Under the pieces are notes generated by a model. That model was not told the origin of the DNA. It did not search any database and was given only the letters and a program-made list of their open reading frames with translations. The translations under genes were made by a program, and so were the position numbers. DNA of 64,000 bases from Emydura subglobosa (Eukaryota; Chordata; Testudines; Chelidae), in assembly GCA_007922225.1 (NCBI GenBank), contig ML679961.1, positions 9,791,433 to 9,855,432 of the forward strand. Reading direction: 5' to 3'. Of the stretch, positions 33,901 to 47,399 are shown one piece after another; the stretch's first letter is position 1, and the number at the start of each line of letters is the position of its first letter.

Positions 33901-36900
33901 TGGAACTGTTTCAACTTCAAATATTGCATGTGCAAGTCTGTGGCTCACTAAATCTGAGCTAATCAGGAACTGTTCTTAGTTCTTAATTCTTAGCGTTGTC
34001 CCGTCCTTCCCCCCCCCACCCCCCCACCCAAAAAAAAAAGGCGGGCAATTTTGTTTAGGTTCATCTAGTTGATGTGATGTGCAGGACTACATTTTTGGAC
34101 TTCAGTGGCATGTTAAACATTGAAATAGGAGCAAGTTGAAGGTGGGAAATTTTGGAAATATTGGTTGGGTGTGTGTGGAATGGATGGACCTGACCCCCTT
34201 TTATGGCCCTGTGGAGCTGCTAAGATGATGGGACAATAAGGGCATGAGAGCCTTGGGAGACTCAGAAAGAACGACCAAAGCTACTTACACTTCTGTCACT
34301 GAGCATTTTCTAAACGTTTTCCAAAATCCTGAGTATTCCCAGATACCAATCTTAATTAATCGTAAGTTAAGTTTACGCATACAAATCTATAAGGATTAAA
34401 AAAATAAACAAATAAAAACCCCACAGTCCTGACTTACGACACTGGGAAAAGCAAGCGTTTAGGCTATTTGGAAATTCAGACTTTATCTTAATTTAACCTT
34501 CTGAGAACATGGAAATGCACATTTGAGGTCACCCAAACAGTCTTTCAGTTAGCTCCGGCTGTGATGCATAAGGAACAGACTCTGAGAAATACTTATCAGG
34601 GACCAAGAATATTTTATTTTATTGAATATGGTCCTTCCGTCAGTCGTTTAGTCTGTAGAAATATGTCACCATTTCTGCTCTTTGTTAGGATTCCATCTGC
34701 TGACAGTACAGACCTGGCATCTAGTAAGTTTCTATATACTGTACAAACATTTTGAGAATGCATCATGAAATGGAGGTGGTAACCTATAGCACACAGAGCA
34801 AAGGTTAATGTGGTGAAAAGACACCTCTCTTAGGTATGTATGAAACCAATGCTCAGTGGATTTTATCTTCCAAATGAAAACTACATGGACAGTATCTTGC
34901 TCAAACTTATGATGGCTGGACCATAAGCAGTAGATTTCTGAAAACCTTTTACGGGTGGCTGTGGTACGGTCATTCTAGCCAGGTGATACTTTTCAGATTT
35001 GATTATGGGAACCTTTAGCATAGGTCCAGGTCAATAAACTGACATGCCCTGTATTGAGTTCCCTCTCCAGCCCCTCCTTTTAATAGGGAACAAAACGCTA
35101 ACGGTGAGCAGTAGAACATGAACTGGGAAATTCCAAAGCGAATGTTGCAGCAGAAAGGTAAACATACCATATTTTATAGATAATGTACCCTGTACAATAT
35201 GTAAGATGTAACTTGGCTTAGGCTAACGTTGTGGGACTAAATCTTGATTTTGGGAATTTCCTTATACTTTGGAAACTTTTTACTCTATCCGTGCATTTAA
35301 ATCAAAGGTGAGGAAATGAAAAGTTCAGAGTTCCAAGAGCGTTAACTCTGCCACATCACACAGCCTAAGGCGTCTATCACTCTGGCATCCAAGTACCACA
35401 ATCTTGTATGTTGTATAGTATTTGCTTTGTGACAAAATTAAACGATAGCTCTACTATGAAAAAACTGAACTGTAGACTTCATATTTGATATAGAAATCGT
35501 TGAGACACAATCTTCAACAGCTGGCAGTTTGGGAAAGACACTACTTGGAAGCTGAGCAAATTCAATCTGTGATGAGAAGGCCAAAATATCTTTTCTGCAA
35601 AAGCATTGTCCGCAAAAAAGATTGTGGTCCAAATTCTGCCCTTGATTACATCTGTGCAATTCCATTTCCTTTAAATAGGTTTCATAGTGTAACGGAGGGC
35701 AAATTTGATCCAGCAATTAGAATTTATTTGACAAATATGTTAATGCATGAGGTAGAATAGAATGCAAACTCGGTTTGTCAGCTGTGTGGCTCTGCAGTAT
35801 GTTCAGGAGTTAAAGTAGCAAAACTTGTTGTCAGCTAAAGTAAGATGAGTCTCTCAGAAAACAGATCTGTTGATTTTAAGGTACCATTTTTACGTCAGCA
35901 TAACAGAGGAGAACTATTTATATGCTTAACAAGAAAAATGGGTATAGTAAGTGGTACGTAATGCAGCCTAGACATGTTCACACTGTTCCTGAAACATGAA
36001 TTTTTTGTATTTCCTGAACTGTGATTATAGTGTGCTACTTTAACACTGCATCAACATGGTTATTTTTGCTTTTAACTTCCTATGTTTGTGTGGGTAGGGG
36101 AAGTGTGTGGACTAGAGGGTAAGAAAAAAAATTAGTGTTGCTGCAGAGTTTACAAGGTTCTCCATTAGCTGTGTAAGTTTCTATTTCAGCGATCATATTA
36201 TGCACACTTCAGCAAAGCATCTGACTAAGGTTTGTTGACTGAGGGAGACTTTCTCCTGCGCATGCTGAGTATGCTGTCTTCAGGTAGTCCATATTGTAAC
36301 TCTAAACATGCCTTTAAAAAACTTAGCAAAGACATTAGTAAATGAAAATTGTTGGTTCCTGATGGGTTTTGAACTCTAGGTGTTCCAGAATTTCTAACCA
36401 CTTTCTTTTAGAGAAACTTGGAGAACTTTGTGTTCTCACCTCTGATGATTCAAATAGCAGAAGAAATTTTTCTCTCTAATTTCCTGGTCCCAGAGAATTT
36501 TCAGCCAAAAGGTGAATGTTTCGAAAGTTGACCCTGGAAATAGGGTTAAAGCAGAGACTGTTTGGCAAATGCCTGCTATGTTATGGTGAATTGTGAAACA
36601 GACACTTGCTGTCTCAATACATGCTGTTTGCAGTGATTTACTTGTTAATGCAGTAATCCCATTTCCTTCTTCTAAGGGAAACTTAAATCTCTCTGCTACT
36701 TAAATATAATCTGTTTGTGGGGTAAATCATTTCTTTAAACTGCGTGTTGGTTTAGTAGGCCACATGAAAGGATCTAAGTCTAATATGACACACGATCCGT
36801 TAATAATTATGATTTCCTCATTGGAAAATATTCTTAATCACTCTTTTTAAAGTTTCGTCTCTCTCCAAAGTAACTTGGCAGGTAGGTCAGTCAGATCTTT

Positions 36901-38999
36901 ATACTTCAGTTAGCTGGCGAGTCCCTCTTTCTGCAGAGGTTTGCTGTCAGTTACTCGTTTCATAGACTGCTGTTTAACAATAGGATCATTGAGTCACTGA
37001 AAGGTTAACAAAGCACCTTTTTGTCAGTTGCCCAATCTTTTTGTGTCGTTGTGTGAACAGCAGACTGAACAGAAATAATAGAAAAAACTTGTTGTTGAAA
37101 TGACCAAGGTCAGCGTGCTGCATTGCTATGGTGAAGTCCTGCTTGGGCTTCTGAGTCTCTGGCTGTGTCGTTGGATAGACAATTAATACTTTTCTGGTTC
37201 CATTGCGAGACCATTAAGTATTCGTTCATATGAAACTTTCACATTTAAAAGTGTCAGCTGTATGGTTCTGAATCTGTCACAATTGCCACTGTTGCTGTAG
37301 CTTCTAGTTCATTTGTAAGCCCCCCTTTTAACAATGAATGCTTTTGGCTCCCTAAATCAACTATTATTAGATAAAGGGTGAACTTGTAATCCTTAGTTAT
37401 GAAGCACTGGAACACTCAGAGTCAATTATGGTCAAACACCAGCAACATTCCAGCACCTCTTCTAGAGACAGTGCGGTGTTTTCTTCCTGTGGAATTCCAA
37501 TAGCCAAATGAACATAGTAAACTCCGTGCATGCGTGCTGTCACGGCAAGCCGACTTTGGTTTTTTGTGGAGGGGGTTCAAAAGCAGTTCTGGCTCAAATA
37601 TTTGTTTTGCAGTAGCACCTTGAGGCCTCCACCCTGTTGTGTTAAGCAGTGTACAAACCTATAACAGATAACACTATAAATTCTTTGGAGCAAAGAGTAA
37701 GCATAAGACAAAACAAATGCAATAAAGATGAAAGGAGCACCAGGTAAGAATGAGGTGACTTAGGTCAACCATATCAGGACACCAGCTGTTTAGCTGTTAA
37801 GTTTATTGCAGCATCCCGGCAGAGTAGTTTTGAGGAAGATTTGAAAGAGGTCAATGCTTTGCAGGCTGTCATCGGGAGCTCCTTCCGTGCAGAAAGCATG
37901 GCATGGGAAATTGTCGGACGGTATTAGAAAGTTTGACAGAGTGGAAATGAAAGCCTTTTCCGAACTGAAAACAAACTGTTCATCCCAGGGCTCTATGACG
38001 AACGTGTATACGTATGCCAAGTGTTGGAGTCTGAATTGCAGTCTGGGCAAGAGAATTGCTCTGTTCTCCTTTGAGGTGGCCAGATTCAGGAGGTGTCTGC
38101 ACTGGTGTGTGGAGACCTGGATGGCAGAATCCGAGGACTAGAGTCCTGACTGGCTTCACCCGAGTGGTTCCAGAGCCCTGTTCCTGGGGTACTCTGTCTC
38201 ACAAATATGCTCTGATTGTAGTCCGTTCCCAAAGTTCTTTTAAATATAATCTATAATTTTTTGTTCTAAGGTGACAGAACTGTATAGAGGTTGGAATAAG
38301 ACATCCTCCTGTATGGAGTGTTAAAAATACACACTAGTTTTCCTTTTCCTAGTACCAAAATATATTTATATACTGTTTCTTTGATTAGTCATTTCCTTTC
38401 TTATTGTTCCTTTCAAACTAGGGTATAAAGGACTGCATGCATACTTTTTAAAATTAGACTCTTGCTATACAAAGATTATACTTAACCTGAGAGGAGGCCT
38501 AGGGTACCTGAATTCTTAACTGGCCGGGCCATTATTTTGTCCTTTCATCAGTGATGAAAGTGAGATGGCTATTTCCATCCTCATGCTTATTAAATATAAA
38601 CTTATAAGTGTAGTTACCCAACCTCATTTACGACAGTGATCAGACTGAGCATATATTCCCTATTTGATTTGGAAGCAGATCTGAAACAAGCACTTGCCTT
38701 GTTAGTGTTACGTATGCAATACAGCATTGCTGGGAATGTCTAACATGCTTTTCAGCAAAATATATAAAGCCCCGAGTTCATTCAAGGCTGCCAGCCATCT
38801 GCCCCTTAAACCCTCCTCCCCACAAAAAAAGAAGAAAGAGGTTGTATGTGGCCTTTTGTAGTATAGGTGCAAACTGTTTAAAAATAAATGGATATCTTGA
38901 TTTTTGTGAGTCAGACATACTGTTGCTGTTGGACCACTTGGCTCTGCTTTGTGGTCAGGTGTGTTTAGGGGAAAATGCCAGCAACCCAACCCTGGGTAA

Positions 39000-39260
39000 A
39001 TGTGCCCTTAGCCACTAAAGCAGGCATAAACACTGCTCTGGGTAACTTATTAACATCTGCAAGGTCAAGTATAACCTTTGGTTCTCTACTCATGTTGCTA
39101 TTTCGTCTCACCAGGACTTCGCTCTGTCACCCCCAGAAAGGTTCTACCCAACTGCTGGTTGGGGCAATAAATCTCTTGTCCTGCCCTTGGGACAGAGCTC
39201 CTCAGATCAGGTAATAGAGGTTCAAAGCTTGTGTTTCATGTCCTGGGAAATAGACCCCCA
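39000..39260. other. Possible decayed LTR-like text
   Basis: A CAATAAATCTCTTG word at 39165-39178 after a moderately GC-rich stretch recalls a polyadenylation region. No ends found, low weight. Confidence 0.2.
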
Positions 39261-40179
39261 AGAAGAACACAAGACCAAAAAACCCTGTAATTTTAAAGCA
39301 AAGTTGATTAGAAAATTGAGAGATCAAAGTCGGTCAAATATAAGTGGTTAAAGAAACCACCCTTCTGTAGGTAATGTAGCAGCCTATTTAGTTGCGTTAG
39401 TGAGAAGTTGAAAAAAATACTTTATCCTTAGAGCGCCTGTGTGGTAGTCTTTCTGGGCATGCCAGTATCTTTTCGGTCAAGTGGTATCTCACTACGTCCA
39501 TACTGAAAGGTTGCATGTGCTACCTACAGTAGGATCACTTCGGTAAATTGGTCACTGGTGGTCATGCCGCTGTGTCCTCTGTCTTTGCTCAGAGAAGCTC
39601 TTGGTGACACGGACAAAGAGAACCTACTTCTTGTGCGCTCTGGTGCTCACTCTATTGGAACTTCCCCCCTGAGAGGTTTGTGTGCAAAAACCTAGATGCA
39701 ACCATAGTCTTCCAAAGTAGACAAGGCCTGCATTTATCACAAGTCCCTCTTCTTCTGACAGTTTTCAAACCTTTATACATTAAAGCAGTGCAGGATGCAA
39801 GCCCGATATTTTTCTCCTTTGCAAGCTGCCGGGACAGTGTCAGTTGAATTTAACCTCTCATATCTGGAGACTTAATGCCCTAACTTGCTGTCTCCCACCA
39901 TCCCTCCCCCCTCCTCCGTCTATTCCCTGCTCCCATTAAGAATTAGTTGAGTGCTAAGTTACACAGATGGGAGAATAGATCTTGATTTCTTTTAAAAGAA
40001 ATTTGAAGCAGTCAGTCACGTTTGCTCTTGGAATTTCAGCGTGAGGGAGTCAAATGAGCAAGATGGTTAAACCCAAGTAGTTGAAACCAAGTAGTACGCA
40101 CCCATAATCTCTTCTTTATAAAGGTCAGTTTCCATCCAATGGATCACAGGTCCAATCTTCTGTCTTGGGGCTTATCTAC

Positions 40180-40400
40180 ACACACATGTTGTGCCTCCTT
40201 AACTATAACTGTATAGTTAAAATGATACAACTCCTCTAGTGTGGGTGCAGTTACCATGGTATAAATGTGGTATCTCCCATTCCTGTGTGTGAAGGGGAAT
40301 AAACGATCCTGGAGTTAGGCATCGTCATACCAGTAGAACTGTATCCACGCTAGGGGTTGTACTGGTATAATTGTCAGTAATCCGACTTGTCAGTGTAAGA
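40180..40400. mobile_element. Palindromic MITE of the 21100 family
   Basis: CTCCTCTAGTGTGGGTGCAG on the left and CTGTATCCACGCTAGGGGTT on the right are near inverse copies. Similar words occur at 21110-21160. Confidence 0.55.
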
Positions 40401-40652
40401 GAAACGCTTAATGTGCAGTGGTTTGCAGGGGAGGATCATGCCTCAAGTATGTATTTACACAGTAAACCACAACTGCTCTGAAAGGGCCATTAGTGTCCTT
40501 GTGGGTGGGTAAATAATGGTGTTAAATGCATGTAAATGATATTTGTATGTGATAAACCCAAGCTGTTATCGTCTGTAAAGTCAGCTTCACTTATACTAAT
40601 TTCTTTTTAACTTTCCGGACAGCTCATCCAAATAAGAACACTGATGGCCATA

Positions 40653-40781
40653 GGTACTGGAGCTAGGAGTGCTGGGTGTGCTGCCACACTGCCTGGCTTG
40701 TTGTGGTTTCCTTCATATACAAGGTTTCCAGTTTGGTTCAATGGCTCTCAGCACCCCCACTATACAGATTGTTCCAGCACC
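40653..40781. mobile_element. Second copy of the GTGCTGGAAC MITE
   Basis: Begins GTACTGGAGC and ends GTTCCAGCACC, with CTCAGCACCCCCACTATA inside, as in the copy at 29690-29804. Confidence 0.6.
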
Positions 40782-41060
40782 TTAGCTGACAGCTGATTGT
40801 TTTCAGTGCTGAGCACCTGCGGTTCCCATTGACTTCAGCTGGAGTTGTGGATTGATAGCTAGAACCCTGCATGGATACAAAAATGTGCAGTCACATCCGC
40901 CAGAATCAATTGACGTTTGACCTGTCATCTGCAGCCTCTGTCTTCTCGGTTATTTGCACCCATAGCTCTGGGGCCCCCAATCAACTGTTCGAGGGGCCAG
41001 CCTCTCCAGGCAGATGCCAATCAGCTGCTTGGCAGCTGGCCAGGGGGAGCCCCTACCTGG

Positions 41061-41128
41061 ATCTCAAAGGCAGGAAAGCAGCGTCCAAGGCTATGAACTG
41101 CAGACAGCTGCTTCCCTGCCTTTGAGAT
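41061..41128. repeat. 22-bp hairpin in an unclassified repeat
   Basis: Arm 41061-41082 (ATCTCAAAGGCAGGAAAGCA plus GC) and arm 41107-41128 are inverse copies with one mismatch, separated by 24 bases. The surrounding text 40890-41230 is more GC-rich than its neighbours and seems to be a transposon remnant. Confidence 0.7.
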
Positions 41129-42829
41129 CCGCATCCGATCCACCATCTGCAAAAATGGTCCGGATATCCATGGATTTGCAGGGCTGTATGGATAGACCTT
41201 TTGAATATCAGACTGCAGATAGCTGAATCAAATGATTTCTGACTTAAAATGCCAAACAACTCCGAGATGGAGCAGAAACTAGAACGCTCCCGGATACTGG
41301 AGTACATATAGTAGGTAAAACTGCTTGCTGTTCAGCCATTTTTTAATCTAAACCCATTTTTGGCTCTAAATCTAATAGCTTTTACTTTAGCATATAATTC
41401 TGCATTAATCTGGAACTTTGTGGAGTGGCTCTTTCTACATAAGGACCCTTGGGAAAAGCAAGCTTCTGTTTTATTTACAAAATTGAAACTAATAAGTAAT
41501 ATGAAAACAAGTTGCAAAAAACTAAACGTGTTTTGAACAAAGTTACATAAGCCATTCGCTGCACAGCAGATGGATGGGATTGTTGTGAGTAAAGCAATTA
41601 ATTTTTAGTTAGTGGGGTACTTTTAAACTACAAGAAAGCTAAACTGAGTGTAGTTGTACACTGGAAACTGACTGTAAAGAGTTCGCCTTCTCACTCAGTA
41701 GGTCTGCCCACTGTACTGGGTGTCTGACTTCAGTGAAGAAGTATTTCATGCCCTGCAGAAGCAACAAAGCTCTGGGGGAAGGGAACTGATTCTTTTCAGG
41801 CTTGCACATCAACAGAATTGTTAAGAAGGCTTCAGTAGCACAGTTCAGGTGTGCAACATCTTTGTTTTCAAATTATACCCTCCGTTACAGTGCATCTGTG
41901 CAAGTATACTGGGGTGGAATTTGGCCCTCAGAACTTCTCCAGTGGTAGAACAATTGTTGCTGTGAAAAGGAGTTCAAACTACAGTCCCGTTTGGATGGGG
42001 GCAAAAGCTCAAATCAAGGATGTCAGCCTTCACGCAGAATTACTCCTTGGTTTAAATCTGATGTGCTCTTGGCTCAGTCCCTCGGGACAAGGTGTGAAGG
42101 CAGGTGAGAATTTACAGTAGAAACCTGGTATATTTTGAGATTGAGGTAGAGAAGCATCGTTTTCACAGTATCTCTTCAGCCTTGCAGCCTGGTGGGTCGA
42201 AGAGCAGACAAATGTAGGTCTCTTTCTCAGCCCCCTTGTTTGGTAAGAGAACATGAAAGGGAAATAATTTAATTTAAAGATCACGCATTGAAGTCTTGGA
42301 TACTAACTCCTCTAGAGACCTTTAACAGCTTGGAATCCGGGGGTCCCTGAAATAGAGGGGAAAGGGAGGAAGTGGCATATGGAAGTTGAGGGGTGGGGGG
42401 AAGAGGAATGGAGGAATGCAAGGGGAGTCCCTGTTGTGTGCAATATGCTTGGCCTACAGATTAAGAATTTGGAACAGGGCACCTCTGATATCATGGGGAA
42501 AGGATGCCAAGTGGATTCTGATACTAGCAGGTAGTAACGTTAAGGATGTTCAGGAGTGTTGGATAGAGGCATCACTCTGAAAACGAAGGTGGCTTATCAT
42601 GGCTGTGGTGCCAACAGCGCTATTGCTAGTTGAATTATTTAACCTCCTGGTTTCATCCCCCCCCCTCACTCTGTCACTTGTAACAAGCCTTTTTTCATGC
42701 AACTATTTTAGATACAATAGTTATGAAAGGGGAACTATTTAAGAAGTGTTGGAGTTTCCTAGATGCTGCTGTTCGGTCACAAATTAAGTCTACCTCTTTG
42801 TGTATTTACTTACACTTCCTTGAAATCTC

Positions 42830-43225
42830 ATAGGCTCATAGACTTTGAGACCAAGTTCATGATCCTCTTGTCTGACCGCCAGCACATTGCAGGCCACAGA
42901 ACCTCACCCCCCTACTCCTGTAATAGACCCCCTAATTCCTGGCTGAGTTTCTGAAGTCCTCAAACTATGATTTAAAGACCTCAGAGAATCCATTGTTTAC
43001 ACTAATTTAAACCTGCAAGTGAACTGTGTCCTATGCTGCAGAGGAAGGTGAAAACCTCCAGGGTCTCTGCCAATCTAACCCAGGGGAAAATTCCTTCCCA
43101 CCCTGACTATGGTGATCAGTTAGACCCTGGGCATGTGGGCAAGACCCATGAGGCAGACCAGGTCTCTTCAGTTCAGTTCTCAGTATGGAGTCCCTTTGCC
43201 CCTTCTTTGATTATAATCTTCGGCT
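42830..43225 (-). repeat. CR1 LINE 3' UTR, antisense
   Basis: CATAGGCTCATAGACTTTGA at the left, then TGTCTGACCGCC and AAATTCCTTCCCACCCTGAC, which are words of the CR1 3' region read on the other strand. No coding remnant. Confidence 0.6.
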
Positions 43226-43942
43226 AATAACTTGACGTGTTCAGGAGATGTTGTAGATTGTGACTAAGTAGGACATTGTTTATAGTTGTCTGTGGTCCCT
43301 CTCTACAAAATCAAGGTCATTCATACGATCTTGTGGATATAGCTATAGGCATCTAATGCTCCTGGCTGATTAAGAGCTTCAGTCCTTGGTACTGCAACCT
43401 CATTACTGTAATGTCTGTGTCCTCTGAATATGCCCTTTCCATAAGTAGATGGTTAATAAAGACCTTTGCTGAAATGAAACAAACTCTAGTTTAATTTAAT
43501 AAATTAGTAATGTAAAATAACTGAGCATAGCCCAACAGATGGCAGAAACAATGGCATGTTTGGAATGGAAAATATTTACCTACAGGGTATTTGCAGTGCT
43601 GAGATTATTGTGTTCAGCAAATGGTTTAATTGGATCAGTTTAATCAAGAGCAGAAAGAGGTATTGACAAGTCTTGTTTTTCCTTCTTGTTTTTCTTATGT
43701 TTGTCTGTCCTTACTGTTAGCATCCTTGGTGTTTTAAAGCAATTTTGAGTAAACATGTTCAGTTAAGGCTTCTAGCCTTCCTAGACATAAAGGGTTAAAT
43801 CTATCTTTAGGAGTCAGATTAATATATGATCTGTACAGTATCATGAATGCTATAACACTCAATGCTGATTGCATTTGTTGCTGATTTACCATACTTCTCT
43901 TCCAGAGACTTTTCTAGTTTCAAGAGTACGAATGAAAACAGG

Positions 43943-43965
43943 ATATATATATATATATATATATT
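43943..43965. repeat. (AT)n microsatellite
   Basis: About eleven AT units in a row. Confidence 0.9.
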
Positions 43966-44245
43966 GGATAGTCCTTTTAAACAGCACATTACATGCAAAA
44001 ATATTCATGTACAGTAGATGTATATAGGTATTTGTGTCAAAGCTGGTGCAATAATTCCATTTTATTAAATTAAAATCATCGTTCTCAATTTCTAGATATT
44101 TCTTTTGCACTCATACTAATACTTGTACGGTTTTCAAGGTGACCTGGAAAATTATTTCTACAGCTTGTGCTCTTTTTTGCTGCTTTGTGGTGTATAAAGA
44201 AGGTGAAAGGGATTTGTAATGTGGCTTTGTTCTGTTCTTAACTAA

Positions 44246-44438
44246 GACCATGTCTACACTAGAAAATTAGAGTTGATAGGGGATGTGGATTTTTCACACC
44301 TCCAGACTGGCATAATTAAGATGACTTGTGTCCCTGTGTAGACAGTGCTAGAATTCTCCCGTCGACCTAGCTATGTGGATTACCTATGCCAACGGGAGAC
44401 TCCTGTGCTGCTGTAGCATTTTAAGTGTAGACAAACCC
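44246..44438. mobile_element. Harbinger-type MITE
   Basis: Left end GACCATGTCTACACTAG, right end AAGTGTAGACAAACCC; flanks TAA (44243-44245) and TTA (44439-44441), both of the T-W-A type used by Harbinger. Interior resembles the copy at 2405. Confidence 0.7.
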
Positions 44439-44894
44439 TTAGAAAAAGTAGGAATGTAATGTCTGGTTTTCTTGGAGGAACAGTGTGAGGTATAAGCTAT
44501 ATTTATTGTGAGTGCTTAACACCTTAATTGAAGGGCTGAGGTGTTTGAATCGTTAACAAAGACTTCCTTTGTTCAGACTGTTAATTAGCCACTGAAGTTA
44601 GCTAGGTGTTAGCAAAACCAAAACAAGTTCTAATTAGTCTGACTAAAATCCCTTCCGGGTCTATGGGGCTCTACTTTCTCTCTTGCTTCTTGTGATGTCG
44701 TTTACACTACATTAGCTCTCCAGACAGTAGCCTTCTTGCCTAGACAGGACGTGTGCATGCATGTGTGGACCCTAGGAATGTTCTCGAAACAGCAATCTGT
44801 TTATACATCATAAGAGAACAAAGTAAACAGGTTTAATCTATTTTTCCTTTGCAAATCACCTTTAGTAACACAGCTGTACTGAATTTAAACAAAT

Positions 44895-45412
44895 GTTGGC
44901 TATCTTGGGTACTTCTCTGGCCCCCCATCACGGTAGTGTCTGAGCGCCTGATAATCTTCAATGGATTTATCCTTACAGAATGCCTGCGAAGCAGGGCAGT
45001 GCTATTATCCCCATTTTATAGATCTGGAACTGAGGCACAGAGAAACTTGGGGCTTGTCTACATTTGAAATGCTGCAGCCGCACAGCTACAGCTGTGGGAG
45101 GAATTCTCCCGTCGGCATTGTCATTCTACCTCCCCAAGAGGTGGTAGCTAGTCTGATGGAAGAATTCATCCATTGACGTAGTGGTGTCTATGCAGGGACT
45201 TAAGTTGGCTTAACCATGCTGCTCAAGGGTGTGGATTTTTTCACACCCCTGAGTGATGTAGCTAAAATGACCTAATTTTCTAGTGCAGACCAGGTCTTGA
45301 CAACTTGCCCAATGTGTCAAGGAAGTCTGTAGCAGAGCATGGAATTGAATCCAGATCTTTCAGATCCTAGGGCTAGTGCTCTAACCACCAGGGAAACCTT
45401 CCTATCTGAAGG
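44895..45412 (-). repeat. tRNA-headed SINE, antisense, split by a MITE
   Basis: On the minus strand the right part reads as a tRNA-like head: CTGGTGGTTAGAGCACTAGC (A-box-like) and GATCTGGATTCAATTCC (B-box-like). The left part has the downstream words TTATCCCCATTTTATAGATC and ACTGAGGCACAGAGAAACTT inverted. The MITE at 45050-45296 lies between, with TTG on both sides. Confidence 0.7.
45050..45296. mobile_element. Harbinger-type MITE inside a SINE
   Basis: Left end GGGCTTGTCTACATTTG, right end TAGTGCAGACCAGGTC, TTG flanking at 45047-45049 and 45297-45299. Removing it rejoins the SINE. Confidence 0.75.
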
Positions 45413-46629
45413 GCTATGATCTTTGAGAAAATAAGGATTGTAACAGCAACCTGTTTTCAAGAGTTTCTCTTCAAAAGTGCGGTGGGTAGCTGATCACATA
45501 CACACACAAAATATATAATAAAACAGTCACTTCTATACTGTTTGGGTACTCTAATCGGTGTTCCATTGATGACATTATTTATATATGTATATATCCCTGA
45601 GGTGAATCAGCTAAATACTGACTAAAAGAACCATAATCTACTGATTTCAGTTACATGGTTATGTACTATATACACCAAAGAGCACCTAAACCTTGGAAAA
45701 ACCTTGCCATACCCAAGATGATGATCATTTAAGTGCAAGTCTCTTAAATCTCTGCTGCAGCATTTACTGACATGGCTCAGCCTGCAGGGCGATAAAGCCT
45801 GCTGTGTCACTCAGGAATAAGAAGGTTCATGAACCCTCTTGACAAAATCCCAGGGAAAACCCTGATTAAAGGTGCTCTAGCTTTAACTAAATCTTATATT
45901 GCATCTTTTTAAAATCAAGATGAAATTGTTTGTTCTTGGCAATTTTTTACTATTTAATTTTCAAAGAAGCGTAAAAATCTTAGGGGATTACATGTGTCTT
46001 GAGACACAGGAGTTCATAGTGATCATACCTTTAATATGCAGGGCTAAACTAAGAATGACTCATGCATCAACCAGATGGAGTTATAGCTTATTTCTGTCTT
46101 GCAGAGTACAAGTTTAGGTCCACGGATTAAAACTGATTGTACATCCATCAGAAGGTTATATCTTAGCATAGAGAAATTTGAGTTCTAATTACGCTAGTAG
46201 CTTTTAGTATTGTGAAATATAATACAAAGTTAACTTTCTTTCTTACAGGAAGTCAGTTGCTAATAAACAATCATGTTACATGCAGCATTAGAATAATTGG
46301 CTAAGCATTTCCTGTGGTGGTGGCCCAGTGCAGGTGAATAAAAGTGATTTGGCTTCTTAATTCAAAGTGAAAATACTAGAGATATCTATATTTTTGTAAC
46401 TCGGAAAAATGCAGTTCTTCTTTGCGGAAGGGTTAAAGGGATGCCATCAAAGGTGACACTTAGACTGAGGTTGAGATGGAAATAGGAGACAAATTTGTTG
46501 AAAGTCTCTGGGTAGAGATAAAAAGGGTAAATAAAAAATAAAATAAAAGGGTGATGTCATGGTATGAGTCTACTACGTACCACCTAAACAGGATGAAGAG
46601 GTGGATGAGGCTTTTTTTAAACAGCTAAC

Positions 46630-47350
46630 AAAATCATCCAAAGCATTGGACTTGGTGGTGATGGGGGATTTCAACTACCAAAACATCTGTTGGGGAAAAT
46701 AACCCAGCAGGGCATAGATTATCGAATAAGTTCTTGGAATGTATTGGAGACAATTTTTTTATTTCAGAAGGTGGAGAAAGCTGCCAAGGGAGAGGCTGCT
46801 TTAGCTTTGATTTTGACAAATAGGGAGGAACTGGTTGAGAATTTGAAAGTGGAAGGCAACTTAGGTGAATGTGATCATGAAGTGGGTAGGGTTCATGATT
46901 CTAAGGAATAGTGGGGAAAACAGCATGATAAAGATAATGGATTTCAAGAAGGTAGACATTAGAAAACTCAGGGAGTTGATAGGCAAGATCCCATGGGAAG
47001 CAAGTCTCATAGGAAAAACAGTTCAAGAGAGTTGGCAGTTTTTTTAGAGAGACATTATCAAGGGCAAAAGAGCAAACTATTCCACTGCATAAGAAAGATA
47101 AGTAGTATGGCAAGAGACCACCCTGGCTTAACCGGGAGATCTTCAATAATCTGAAACTCAAAAAAAGAGTCCTACAAAAAGTGGAAACTAGGTCAAATTA
47201 CAAAGGAGGAATATAAACAAACCATGAGTCTGTAGGGATAAAATTAGAAAGGCCAAGGCACAAAGTGAGAATAAACTAGCTAGAGACATAAAGAGTAACA
47301 GGGAAACCTTCTACAAATACATTCGAAGCAAGAGGAAAACCAAATGATAG
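46630..47350 (+). pseudogene. CR1 endonuclease and linker remnant
   Basis: The text at 46649-46690 encodes [13 protein letters not shown], the GDFN motif of the apurinic-type endonuclease that nicks target DNA. Further fragments ([11 protein letters not shown] near 47310-47345) come from the linker before the reverse transcriptase. Several stops and shifts break it. Confidence 0.7.
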
Positions 47351-47399
47351 ACCAAATATAGTGCCAATGTATAAAAAGGCGAATAAGAACAACCTGGGG

